In this document: positions 17,142 to 25,195 of the stretch, one piece after another
Layout of the letters: every line of letters begins with the position of its first letter
How positions within the stretch are numbered: the stretch's first letter is position 1
Assembly (NCBI GenBank): GCA_014730185.1
Contig: WJIP01000125.1
Location: 1 to 35,473, forward strand
Length of the DNA: 35,473 nt
Origin: Caldithrix sp.
GTDB taxonomy: Bacteria > Calditrichota > Calditrichia > Calditrichales > Calditrichaceae
Direction of reading: 5' to 3'
The notes under the pieces: model-generated
What the model was told of the DNA's origin: nothing
What the model saw: the letters and a program-made list of their open reading frames with translations, nothing else
Databases searched by the model: none
Position numbers and translations under genes: made by a program

Positions 17142-18560
17142 ATGTTACCATTCATCTTAAATAATAGATGGGTAAAGCCGGAAAGCCCCGAAGGCACGGT
17201 TTTACTTGATTTTATACGTACTGATCAACGATTGACCGGCGCCAAGGAAGGCTGTCGCGAAGGCGACTGCGGTGCCTGCATGGTACTGGTCGGCCGATTA
17301 AAACATGGTCAGCTGCACTACACGCAAAATGTGTCCTGCCTGCTGCCCATTGCTGCGGTTGCACATTGCCATGTGGTGACTATCGAAGGGCTCAATCGGC
17401 AAACGCTTTCTCCTCTGCAGCAATTTTTTGTGGACGAGTATGCCTCACAATGCGGATTCTGCACACCGGGATTTATCATTTCGCTGACGGCCTACCTGCT
17501 CAACGGCACACAAATGGATGACGAAGAAGCCCTGTCCTATGTGGATGGTAATCTATGCCGCTGTACCGGTTACAGTTCCATCCGCCGGGCACTCAGCAAA
17601 TTAAACCAAACGTACGGCGCCGAGCTCATCGACTACTCCGTTCCAGCCCAACGCATCAGGCGATTAATCGAATTGAATCTGCTTCCTGATTATTTTTCAT
17701 ACATGGAAAAACAACTGCAAACCCCGCCCCGGCAACCGAGCGGACAACCATTAACAAAGGATGACGGTGCAAGAACCATCGTGGCCGGCGGCACCGATTT
17801 GTTTGTGCAGCAGGCAGACGATTTAAGGGAACATAAACTTGCATTCATGCAGAATACACGGGGTATTGTGATTGAGGATAATCGCTGCTATGTGGATGCG
17901 GCCTTCAATGTGCAGGAATTGCAAAACCATCCCCAGTTACAGCATCATTTTCCCCGTATGCATCAATGGTTCAGGCTTATTGCCTCCATGCCCGTCCGCC
18001 ATCGGGCCACTGTGGGCGGTAATATTATCAATGCTTCGCCCATCGGAGACTTATCGGTTTGGCTACTGGCTTTGGATGTGACGGTCGTTTTGCAAAACGG
18101 CCGGCGGACGCGTGAAATCCCACTCAAAGATTTTTTTGTGGACTACAAAACATTAGCCATGACGGAAGATGAGACGGTGCAACTGGTTTATTTTGACTTG
18201 CCCCGGGAAAACTATTTTTTCCATTTTGAAAAGGTATGCAAACGGACCTATCTGGATATAGCCAGTGTCAATGGGGCCATGTTCCTGCGTACCCGGGAAG
18301 AACGCATTGATACCATCCATCTGGCTCTGGGCGGCGTGGCACCCGTTCCCCTGTATCTGAAACAAACGGTGCACTTTTTACAGGGTTGCCCGGTTACCGC
18401 CGATACCATACACGAAGCGCTACGCATTCTGGAAAGTGAAATACAGCCCATCAGCGATGTGCGCGGTAGCGCCGATTATAAACGTTTGCTGGCCGGGCGA
18501 TTGCTCTGGGCTCACCTGTATCCGTACTATCCGGATTTGGTTGAAAAGGAGGTCTTATGA
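17142..18560 (+). CDS. xdhA: Xanthine dehydrogenase small subunit (2Fe-2S + FAD)
   Basis: This 472-aa fused electron-transfer subunit has three parts. The plant-type [2Fe-2S] domain has Cys38/43/46 (G-C-R-E-G-D-C-G-A-C) and Cys66. The second helical [2Fe-2S] domain has C104-G-F-C107-T-P-G and C139-R-C141-T-G-Y. The FAD domain has V-A-G-G-T-D (214-219) and A-T-V-G-G-N-I-I-N-A-S-P-I-G-D (289-303), followed by the CO-dehydrogenase flavoprotein C-terminal fold. This is the XdhA layout of Rhodobacter-type enzymes and the length agrees. It moves electrons from the molybdenum site in XdhB to FAD and NAD+. It overlaps xdhB by 4 nt (ATGA). It is the first gene of the catabolic cluster. Confidence 0.95.
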   Translation: MLPFILNNRWVKPESPEGTVLLDFIRTDQRLTGAKEGCREGDCGACMVLVGRLKHGQLHYTQNVSCLLPIAAVAHCHVVTIEGLNRQTLSPLQQFFVDEYASQCGFCTPGFIISLTAYLLNGTQMDDEEALSYVDGNLCRCTGYSSIRRALSKLNQTYGAELIDYSVPAQRIRRLIELNLLPDYFSYMEKQLQTPPRQPSGQPLTKDDGARTIVAGGTDLFVQQADDLREHKLAFMQNTRGIVIEDNRCYVDAAFNVQELQNHPQLQHHFPRMHQWFRLIASMPVRHRATVGGNIINASPIGDLSVWLLALDVTVVLQNGRRTREIPLKDFFVDYKTLAMTEDETVQLVYFDLPRENYFFHFEKVCKRTYLDIASVNGAMFLRTREERIDTIHLALGGVAPVPLYLKQTVHFLQGCPVTADTIHEALRILESEIQPISDVRGSADYKRLLAGRLLWAHLYPYYPDLVEKEVL

Positions 18561-20866
18561 GCCCCACCGCCGACCACAATCTGCACGTATCCGGTACGGC
18601 CCGGTTTATCGATGATATTCCCGTTCGCCGGGATACGCTGTATGCCGCCGTGTTGACTTCACAAAAGGCTCATGCCCGGATAACTGCTTTGGACACGGCC
18701 GCCGCCGGCCGCCAGCCCGGTATTGTGCGTATTTTTACCGCCGGCGACATCCCCGGTGATAAAACCATCGGTAATATTTTTCAGGACGAACCGCTGCTGG
18801 CTTCGGATGAGGTTGTCTACAGGGGCGAACCCCTGACGCTGATCGTGGCCGAAACCATGCGCGCCGCCCGGATGGCCCGCAAGTTCATCAACGTGCAATA
18901 TGACGAATTACCCGCTGTGTTCGATGCCCGGCAGGCCTATGATCAGGGCCGTTTGATCGCTCCGCCGCGTACCTTTGTACTGGGCGATGTGGATAAGGCC
19001 TGGCCACAATGTGACATCATCGTCCAGGACCGGGTGGAATCCGGCCATCAGGAACATTTATATCTGGAAACGCAGGGCGCCTATGCTTACATGAACGATC
19101 ATCTTCTCAAAGTGATTTCTTCAACACAGTCGCCCGGCGCCGTGCAAAAGATGATCGCCCGCATCTTAAACATCCCCATGCACCTCATCGAAGTGGAGGC
19201 GCCCCGGCTTGGCGGCGCTTTCGGGGGTAAAGAGGAACAGGCCACCAACTGGGCCTGTCTGTGCGCCCTGGCTGCTTATAATCTTAAACGTCCGGTAAAA
19301 CTGGTATTGAACCGCCGGGAGGATATGAATTATACCGGCAAAAGGCACGCCTATACATCCGACTTTAAGATCGGCTTAAACCGTGACGGAAAAATTCTGG
19401 CATACGAAGTGTTTATGTTCCAGAATGCCGGGGCCTTTGCCGATTTATCCACTTCCATTCTGGAGCGATCTCTTTTCCACGCCGCCAACAGTTACGACAT
19501 TCCCAACGTCAAAGCCACGGCTGTAAGCTGCCGCACCCATCTGCCGCCCAACACGGCCTTTCGCGGATTCGGCGGGCCACAGGCCATGTTTGTAATTGAA
19601 GCGGCCCTGGATAAAGCCTGCCACGCCATGGCCATGGATAAGTTGAGCATCCAGGGAAAAAACCTACTGCAATCCGACAGCGTGTTTCCCTATGGCATGG
19701 GGGCGAAAAGCGACGGCGCCCGGCGATGCTGGCAATCAGCGATGGATATCTATCAAACCGACAGCCGGCAAAAAGCCCTTACCACCTTCAATCGGAAAAA
19801 CCGTCGGTTTAAAAAAGGTTTGGCCCTGATGCCCATCTGTTTTGGTATTTCCTTCACCAGCAAGTTTTTGAATCAGGCCGGGGCCCTGGTACATGTGTAC
19901 AACGACGGCAGCGTGCGTATCAGTACGGGCGCCGTGGAAATGGGTCAGGGCGTCAATGATAAATTACGGGCTGTGGCCGCCCGCGTCTTTTCCATCGATG
20001 AAGAACGTATTTTGCTGGATACCACCAGCACCGCCCGGGTGGCCAACGCTTCCCCGACGGCGGCCAGCACCGGTTCGGATTTAAACGGCATGGCCCTGAA
20101 AACCGCTTGTGAAATCATCTTAAGCGCATTGAAACAGTTTGTTGCCCGGTGTCACGATATCGATGATCCTGAACAGATTATTTTAAATAATGAAACCGTA
20201 CAGGTTAACGGACAATCCATCGATCTGAGTTGGGATAAGCTCATTCAAGAAGCTTATTTGGAGCGCGTCGATTTATCGGCCCATGCTTTTTATGCCACGC
20301 CCCATCTGTTCTTTGACCGGCAGACCGAAAAAGGCCAACCGTTCGCCTATCATGTTTACGGAACCGGTGTGGTGGAAGTCACCGTGGATGCTCTGACCGG
20401 AACCTACACCATCGACCGCATGGGTATTGTACACGATCTGGGCAAGAGTTTGCATACCCAAGCCGATTTGGGACAGGTGGAAGGCGGTGTGGCTCAGGGA
20501 CTGGGCTGGATGACCATGGAAGAAATCATCTATTCGGATGAGGGTAAAAATTGCACCGACACGCTGTCCACCTACAAAATTCCCGATATACAGTTTATGC
20601 CGGACGATCTGCAGGTCGAATTTATCGAAGCATCCGGACGGGACAGCGGGCTGTTCCATTCCAAAGCCGTCGGCGAACCGCCGTTTATGTATGGTATCGG
20701 CGTCTATTTTGCCCTGTTGAACGCTATCCGGGCCTTTCGTCCGAACGCGGAAACGTACTACTCGGCGCCACTGACGCCGGAGAAGGCCTTATTTATGCTA
20801 ACCGGTCAGAATAATAAACAAAATGTTTCTGAGAAGAAATTAACACTAGAGAAGAAGAAATATTGA
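18557..20866 (+). CDS. xdhB: Xanthine dehydrogenase molybdopterin-binding subunit
   Basis: This 769-aa catalytic subunit would hydroxylate hypoxanthine/xanthine at the molybdenum cofactor. Pocket residues can be matched to bovine xanthine oxidase: Glu226 in G-G-A-F-G-G-K-E (bovine Glu802), Arg336 in N-T-A-F-R-G-F-G-G-P-Q (bovine Arg880), and Glu707 in V-G-E-P-P (catalytic Glu1261). Q191 in S-T-Q-S-P-G and the E-M-G-Q-G loop (461-465) contact the molybdopterin. The H-D-L-G-K-S-L-H then G-Q-V-E-G-G signature is also intact. All three purine-specific residues are kept, so xanthine dehydrogenase activity is a firm prediction. The last 20 residues are a lysine-rich tail. It is translationally coupled to xdhA. 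Confidence 0.95.
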   Translation: MSPTADHNLHVSGTARFIDDIPVRRDTLYAAVLTSQKAHARITALDTAAAGRQPGIVRIFTAGDIPGDKTIGNIFQDEPLLASDEVVYRGEPLTLIVAETMRAARMARKFINVQYDELPAVFDARQAYDQGRLIAPPRTFVLGDVDKAWPQCDIIVQDRVESGHQEHLYLETQGAYAYMNDHLLKVISSTQSPGAVQKMIARILNIPMHLIEVEAPRLGGAFGGKEEQATNWACLCALAAYNLKRPVKLVLNRREDMNYTGKRHAYTSDFKIGLNRDGKILAYEVFMFQNAGAFADLSTSILERSLFHAANSYDIPNVKATAVSCRTHLPPNTAFRGFGGPQAMFVIEAALDKACHAMAMDKLSIQGKNLLQSDSVFPYGMGAKSDGARRCWQSAMDIYQTDSRQKALTTFNRKNRRFKKGLALMPICFGISFTSKFLNQAGALVHVYNDGSVRISTGAVEMGQGVNDKLRAVAARVFSIDEERILLDTTSTARVANASPTAASTGSDLNGMALKTACEIILSALKQFVARCHDIDDPEQIILNNETVQVNGQSIDLSWDKLIQEAYLERVDLSAHAFYATPHLFFDRQTEKGQPFAYHVYGTGVVEVTVDALTGTYTIDRMGIVHDLGKSLHTQADLGQVEGGVAQGLGWMTMEEIIYSDEGKNCTDTLSTYKIPDIQFMPDDLQVEFIEASGRDSGLFHSKAVGEPPFMYGIGVYFALLNAIRAFRPNAETYYSAPLTPEKALFMLTGQNNKQNVSEKKLTLEKKKY

Positions 20867-20879
20867 ATTAATGAATTTT

Positions 20880-20980
20880 TGGAGTTATGGAATATTGTAG
20901 TATTGGAGAGCTGGAGTACTGGAGTGTTGCAAGTTTCCATTTCCTAATCACCAATTCACACTTCCAATAACTCAATAACT
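20880..20980 (+). repeat. 8-nt-period repeat element, copy A (before the flavoprotein gene)
   Basis: Six consecutive 8-nt units from 20880 to 20927 follow the consensus TGGAGTAT (TGGAGTTA, TGGAATAT, TGTAGTAT, TGGAGAGC, TGGAGTAC, TGGAGTGT). A second block from 20965 repeats CAATAACT with the same period. The complement of the second block resembles the first, so TTGGAGTTATGGAA can fold back on TTCCAATAACTCAA. A related copy lies at 23497-23620. Confidence 0.6.
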
Positions 20981-21023
20981 GAATGACTCAGCGAATCATT
21001 CGTTCAACAATAGATGAATCCAT

Positions 21024-21028
21024 GGAGG
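21024..21028 (+). promoter_or_regulatory. Ribosome binding site deciding the flavoprotein start
   Basis: GGAGG stands 6 nt before the ATG at 21035. It lies inside the alternative longer frame starting at 21014, which is therefore unlikely to be the real start. Confidence 0.6.
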
Positions 21029-21034
21029 AAATCG

Positions 21035-23512
21035 ATGTCCCTTAACCACAGCATCATGCTTACCGACGCTCAGTTACGTGAGGAAGTGGAAAAATGTTTG
21101 TATTGCGAAACCAAACCCTGCCAGCAGGCCTGCCCCGCCGACTGTTCGCCGGCTGATTTCATTATGGCCATCAAGGTGGGCGAGCCGCAGGATTATCGGC
21201 GTTCGGCTGCGGAAATTTTACATAAAAACCCATTAGGCGGAATTTGCGGTCAGGTGTGTCCCGACTACCATTGCATGCAGGCCTGCGTGTATGAAACCTT
21301 CAATCATCCCGTCAACATCCCGGCGGTGCAGGCGGCGGTTATTCAAAAAGCACGGGATGTCGACTTGCAGCCGGAATTCCGCCCGGATGCGTCCCCGAAA
21401 AACCAAAAAGTGGCCGTGGTCGGCGCCGGTCCGGCCGGTCTGGCCGCTGCCGCTACGCTTTCTTTGCAAGGCTACCCCGTCGCCGTCATGGAAAAGGAAA
21501 CAAAGGCCGGCGGTATGTGCCGTTTGATTCCTCAAGATCGACTGCATAACAGCATGCTGGAAGACGATATCCGGTTTTTAACCGAAACGGGCGCCATGCA
21601 AATTGAATATGAACGAGCCGTGGACGATCCGCAGTCTTTACTGCAAGACGGTTTCGATGCCGTGATCGTGGGCACGGGTCTGGATCGGGTTTATCGTCTG
21701 AACATTGCGGGAGAGGATGCTGCTGATAACTGGTATGACTTTTTGAAAACCGGCAGGCAATCCATGACCGGTAGCCATGTGGCGGTCATTGGCGGCGGGG
21801 CGGTTGCACTGGACTGTGCTAGCACAGCGTTGAGTAACGGGGCGGCCGCGGTCGATATGATCTGCCTGGAAAATCCCGGTGAAATGCCTTTGGATGGCAG
21901 GGAACGAAAGGCCCTGTTTCGCCAAAACATCAACGTTATAACACGTACGCGCCTGAAAGCCATCGATGAACAGGATGGTTCGATTCAGGGCATTCATCTC
22001 GGGCGCGTCAGTCTGCCACAGGGACAATCCTTTCATCCCGCCCGCATGCAGGATATCGAAGGCGCCGATTATTACCTGACCGGTTATGATCGGGTCATCA
22101 CGGCCATTGGAGCGGAAAGTTCGTTGGAGCAGAAACCGCACAGCAACATTTTTTATGCCGGAGACATGAAAAACGGTCCAACCACCGTGGTGGAAGCGGT
22201 GGCCTCCGGCAAAAACGCGGCCGCCCGGACCATGGCCTATTTAGAACAAAAAGCGGTAAAGAATGTAACAAACGACCGAAAAAGCACTCTGCCGTTACGC
22301 GGCTATGTACAGCAACCAGCGTCGCTTCAATCCGATTTTTTCGGGCGCATCATTCATGCCCCTTTCCTGTTATCGGCTGCCCCACCCACCGACGGTTACG
22401 AGGCCGTTAAGAACGCCTACGAAGCCGGATGGCCCGGGGCGATCATGAAAACGGCTTTTGATGACCTGAAAGTGCATATCCCATCGGAATATATGTTCGT
22501 GTTGAATGGACAAACTTTCGCCAACTGTGATAATGTGTCCGATCATCCATTGGAACGGGTGTGTATGGAAATCGAACAACTGGTCAGAGCATTTCCCGAC
22601 CGATTGACCATGGCCTCCACCGGCGGGCCTATTACCGGCGATGATAATGCCGATAAATACGTCTGGCAAAGCAATACCCGCAGGCTGGAAAACGCCGGTG
22701 TCATGGGCATCGAATACAGCCTGTCCTGTCCCCAGGGCGGTGACGGTACGGAAGGCGATATTGCCGCCCAGAACGCCGCTCTGACGGCTAAAATTGTCGA
22801 TTGGGTGATGGGAACCTGTGATGCGGATATCCCCAAATTATTTAAATTGACCGGAGCGGTTACGGCCATTGAACCGATTTTGGCAGCCATTAAGGAGGTG
22901 CTGAACCGTTATCCTGATAATAAAGCGGGCGTCACCCTGGCCAACACCTTTCCCTCTCTTGAATTTCGCTCCGGAAATAAGGAAGGCTGGGAAGAGGGCA
23001 TCATTGTGGGCATGTCCGGCAAGGGCGTCGCCAGCATCTCCAATCTGACCCTGGCCAAAGCCTCCACCTCAGGTCTGCCGATCTCCGGTAACGGCGGGCC
23101 GATGGATTACAAATCGGCGGCTCATTTTCTGGCTTTAGGCGCCCAGACGGTGCAATTCTGCAGCATCGTTATGAAATACGGTTACGGCATTATTGATGAA
23201 TTGAGCAGCGGGCTGAGTTACCTGATGCAACAGCGGGGATTGAGTTCGATAAGTCAGCTAATCGGCGCCGCCCTGCCCCGGCCGATCACCGATTTTGAGG
23301 ACCTGCCGCCCATTCATAAAATTCCCCAGGTATACGAAGATTGGTGTGAACAATGCGGCAACTGCACCCGATGTTCCTATAACGCGGTTAGGTTAAACGA
23401 CGACCGCATTCCCCAATTCGATGCCGAACGGTGTGTGGGCTGTTCCTTTTGTGTGCAAAATTGCTTTGCCGGCGCCCTGACCATGGTGGAAAGAGATGGA
23501 ATGAGGGAGTGA
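21035..23512 (+). CDS. Fe-S/FAD/FMN oxidoreductase in dihydropyrimidine-dehydrogenase domain order (PreT-PreA-like fusion)
   Basis: 825 aa. Domains: a GltD-type helical Fe-S domain with C-L-Y-C-x4-C-x3-C (21-33) and C-G-Q-V-C-x4-C-x3-C (71-84); an FAD site G-A-G-P-A-G (130-135); an NAD(P) site V-I-G-G-G-A (251-256); an FMN TIM barrel with S-L-S-C-P-Q-G (562-568) and I-S-G-N-G-G (683-688); and a C-terminal two-[4Fe-4S] ferredoxin domain (771-810). This order matches mammalian dihydropyrimidine dehydrogenase and a PreT-PreA fusion, whereas E. coli YgfK has the dehydrogenase-like half first. At the position of DPD Cys671 there is Ala577. It probably reduces a cyclic purine/pyrimidine-type intermediate with NAD(P)H or ferredoxin. 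Its stop codon lies within a repeat. Confidence 0.85.
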   Translation: MSLNHSIMLTDAQLREEVEKCLYCETKPCQQACPADCSPADFIMAIKVGEPQDYRRSAAEILHKNPLGGICGQVCPDYHCMQACVYETFNHPVNIPAVQAAVIQKARDVDLQPEFRPDASPKNQKVAVVGAGPAGLAAAATLSLQGYPVAVMEKETKAGGMCRLIPQDRLHNSMLEDDIRFLTETGAMQIEYERAVDDPQSLLQDGFDAVIVGTGLDRVYRLNIAGEDAADNWYDFLKTGRQSMTGSHVAVIGGGAVALDCASTALSNGAAAVDMICLENPGEMPLDGRERKALFRQNINVITRTRLKAIDEQDGSIQGIHLGRVSLPQGQSFHPARMQDIEGADYYLTGYDRVITAIGAESSLEQKPHSNIFYAGDMKNGPTTVVEAVASGKNAAARTMAYLEQKAVKNVTNDRKSTLPLRGYVQQPASLQSDFFGRIIHAPFLLSAAPPTDGYEAVKNAYEAGWPGAIMKTAFDDLKVHIPSEYMFVLNGQTFANCDNVSDHPLERVCMEIEQLVRAFPDRLTMASTGGPITGDDNADKYVWQSNTRRLENAGVMGIEYSLSCPQGGDGTEGDIAAQNAALTAKIVDWVMGTCDADIPKLFKLTGAVTAIEPILAAIKEVLNRYPDNKAGVTLANTFPSLEFRSGNKEGWEEGIIVGMSGKGVASISNLTLAKASTSGLPISGNGGPMDYKSAAHFLALGAQTVQFCSIVMKYGYGIIDELSSGLSYLMQQRGLSSISQLIGAALPRPITDFEDLPPIHKIPQVYEDWCEQCGNCTRCSYNAVRLNDDRIPQFDAERCVGCSFCVQNCFAGALTMVERDGMRE

Positions 23513-23620
23513 TGGAGTACTGGAGTGTTGGAAATCTGGAAGTTGCCAATTTACGGTTTAAAGTTCCAGGTTCCAAGTTGCAGTTTGCAATAACTCAACA
23601 ACTTAATAACCGATAACTAA
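23497..23620 (+). repeat. 8-nt-period repeat element, copy B (after the flavoprotein gene)
   Basis: Units of 8 nt run from 23497 to 23544 (TGGAATGA, GGGAGTGA, TGGAGTAC, TGGAGTGT, TGGAAATC, TGGAAGTT), and a CAATAACT block follows from 23588. TGGAGTACTGGAGTGTTG (23513-23530) is identical to 20912-20929. The first two units supply the last codons and the stop of the flavoprotein gene. Confidence 0.6.
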
Positions 23621-23668
23621 AACCCATCGACTCGATAATCCATTTATGCAGCGATGAAAGGTTGAACC

Positions 23669-25000
23669 ATGTCCCAAACGATACTGATCAAAGACGTAAC
23701 GGTCATTACCCTCGGCAGCAGCAATCGAGTGCTGCACAAAGCAGCGGTGTTGATTGAAGATAACCGCATCAAAAAGGTGACGACCGACCGATCGGATAAA
23801 CTTCAGGCCAATAAAATCATAGACGGCAGCGGCAAAGTGATGATGCCCGGATTCATTAACGCCCACATGCATTTTTACAGCACGTTTGTGCGCGGATTGA
23901 CCAAAGCCCAACCGGCTCGTCATTTTGAGCAGGTGCTGCACAATTTGTGGTGGCGGCTGGATAAGCAATTGACGGGCGACGATATCTACTACAGCGCCCT
24001 GCTCATGCTGTTAACCGCCATTCGTAAAGGGACAACCACTTTTATCGATCACCATGCCAGTCCCAATTGTGTACGCGGTTCGCTGCAAAAGATAGCCGAC
24101 GCCGTGGAACAGAGCGGTTTGCGCGCCGCCCTGTGTTACGAAGTCAGCGACCGCGACGGGCCCGAAGCAACCCGTGACGGCCTGGAAGAAAACCGGGAAT
24201 TTATCGAATATTGCCGGCAGGAACATACCGAACACCTTAAAGCGCTGTTCGGGCTGCATGCCTCGTTCACCATCAGCGACGCTACCCTGGAAAAAGCGGC
24301 CGACATTGGCCAATCCCTGAACAGCGGCTTCCATCTGCACGCGGCCGAAGCCGAAGCCGACCAGCGTATTTCAAGGGAAAAATTCGGCCTGAGCGTCGTG
24401 GAACGTCTGCATCAATTCGGCATATTGGGCCATAAATCTCTGGCCATACACGGTGTGCACATTGATGAGCAGGAAATGGAGTTTTTAAAGGATACGGAAA
24501 CGGCCGTCGTGCACAATCCCCAATCCAATTTGAATAACGGTGTGGGTATCGCCGATATAACCACGATGATGAACAAGGGTATTCTGGTGGGATTGGGCAC
24601 GGATGCCATGACCGTCAACATGTTCGATGAATTACGCACGGCCTTGTGGGCTCAGCACCTGCGTTACGGCGATCCTTCGGTTGGATTTCTGGAAGCGGTT
24701 AACAGCTTGTTTATCAATAACGCCCGCATCGCTAACCGCTACTGGCCGACGCCATTAGGCGTGATCGAAGAAGGGGCCACCGCCGATATCATTTTACTGG
24801 ATTATGATCCGCCGACGCCGCTGATCGATGATAATATCTGGGGACACCTGGTATTCGGCATGTTCTTGCAACCCGTGGATACGACCATCGCCAACGGGCG
24901 TATTTTGATGGAAAACAAGCAATTGAAACTGGATATTGATGAACAGGAAGTAGTGGCAAAGTCCAGGGAATTATCGGCGAAATTGTGGGAACGGTTTTAA
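23669..25000 (+). CDS. ssnA: Putative aminohydrolase SsnA
   Basis: This 443-aa member of the amidohydrolase superfamily is close to SsnA and to chlorohydrolase/guanine-deaminase-type enzymes. Metal ligands are visible: H66-x-H68 in N-A-H-M-H-F, H224 in F-H-L-H-A-A-E, H261 in I-H-G-V-H, and D312 in L-G-T-D-A-M. The E in H-A-A-E is the usual proton shuttle. The N- and C-terminal beta-sandwich strands are present (I-I-D-G-S-G-K-V-M-M-P-G-F; A-D-I-I-L-L-D-Y). SsnA is a standard member of clusters with YgfK, YgeY and molybdenum hydroxylases; a deaminating or ring-opening hydrolysis of a nitrogen heterocycle is expected. The exact substrate is unproven here. An AAAGG site precedes the ATG. Confidence 0.9.
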   Translation: MSQTILIKDVTVITLGSSNRVLHKAAVLIEDNRIKKVTTDRSDKLQANKIIDGSGKVMMPGFINAHMHFYSTFVRGLTKAQPARHFEQVLHNLWWRLDKQLTGDDIYYSALLMLLTAIRKGTTTFIDHHASPNCVRGSLQKIADAVEQSGLRAALCYEVSDRDGPEATRDGLEENREFIEYCRQEHTEHLKALFGLHASFTISDATLEKAADIGQSLNSGFHLHAAEAEADQRISREKFGLSVVERLHQFGILGHKSLAIHGVHIDEQEMEFLKDTETAVVHNPQSNLNNGVGIADITTMMNKGILVGLGTDAMTVNMFDELRTALWAQHLRYGDPSVGFLEAVNSLFINNARIANRYWPTPLGVIEEGATADIILLDYDPPTPLIDDNIWGHLVFGMFLQPVDTTIANGRILMENKQLKLDIDEQEVVAKSRELSAKLWERF

Positions 25001-25043
25001 ACGGCAGATGCCCGCAGAGACGCAAATGTGCAGAAAATTTTGA

Positions 25044-25070
25044 CCCTCCCCCTTAATCCATTAGGGAGGG
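25044..25070. repeat. G+C-rich inverted repeat between ssnA and ygeY
   Basis: CCCTCCC (25044-25050) pairs with GGGAGGG (25064-25070), and the inner TAAT/ATTA can extend the stem. It is followed by AAAAAGAGGGGGTGGG rather than a U-tract, so it does not look like a plus-strand terminator. It has the look of a dispersed intergenic repeat. Confidence 0.4.
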
Positions 25071-25185
25071 AAAAAGAGGGGGTGGGTTAGTTTTTTCTGA
25101 GCTAAAGACATAATCTTAAATATTAAAAATATCCTCAGCGACTTAGGACCTCAGTGGGATGTAAAAAAGTATGCTAAACCATTTT

Positions 25186-25189
25186 GGAG
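25186..25189 (+). promoter_or_regulatory. Ribosome binding site deciding the ygeY start
   Basis: GGAG stands 6 nt before the ATG at 25196. The frame could be extended to a TTG at 25184, but that codon overlaps this site. Confidence 0.55.
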
Positions 25190-25195
25190 AAATCG

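Noticed and set aside
20880-20980. CRISPR-like array
   Set aside because: The units are only 8 nt, run without spacers and are degenerate; there are no cas genes nearby.
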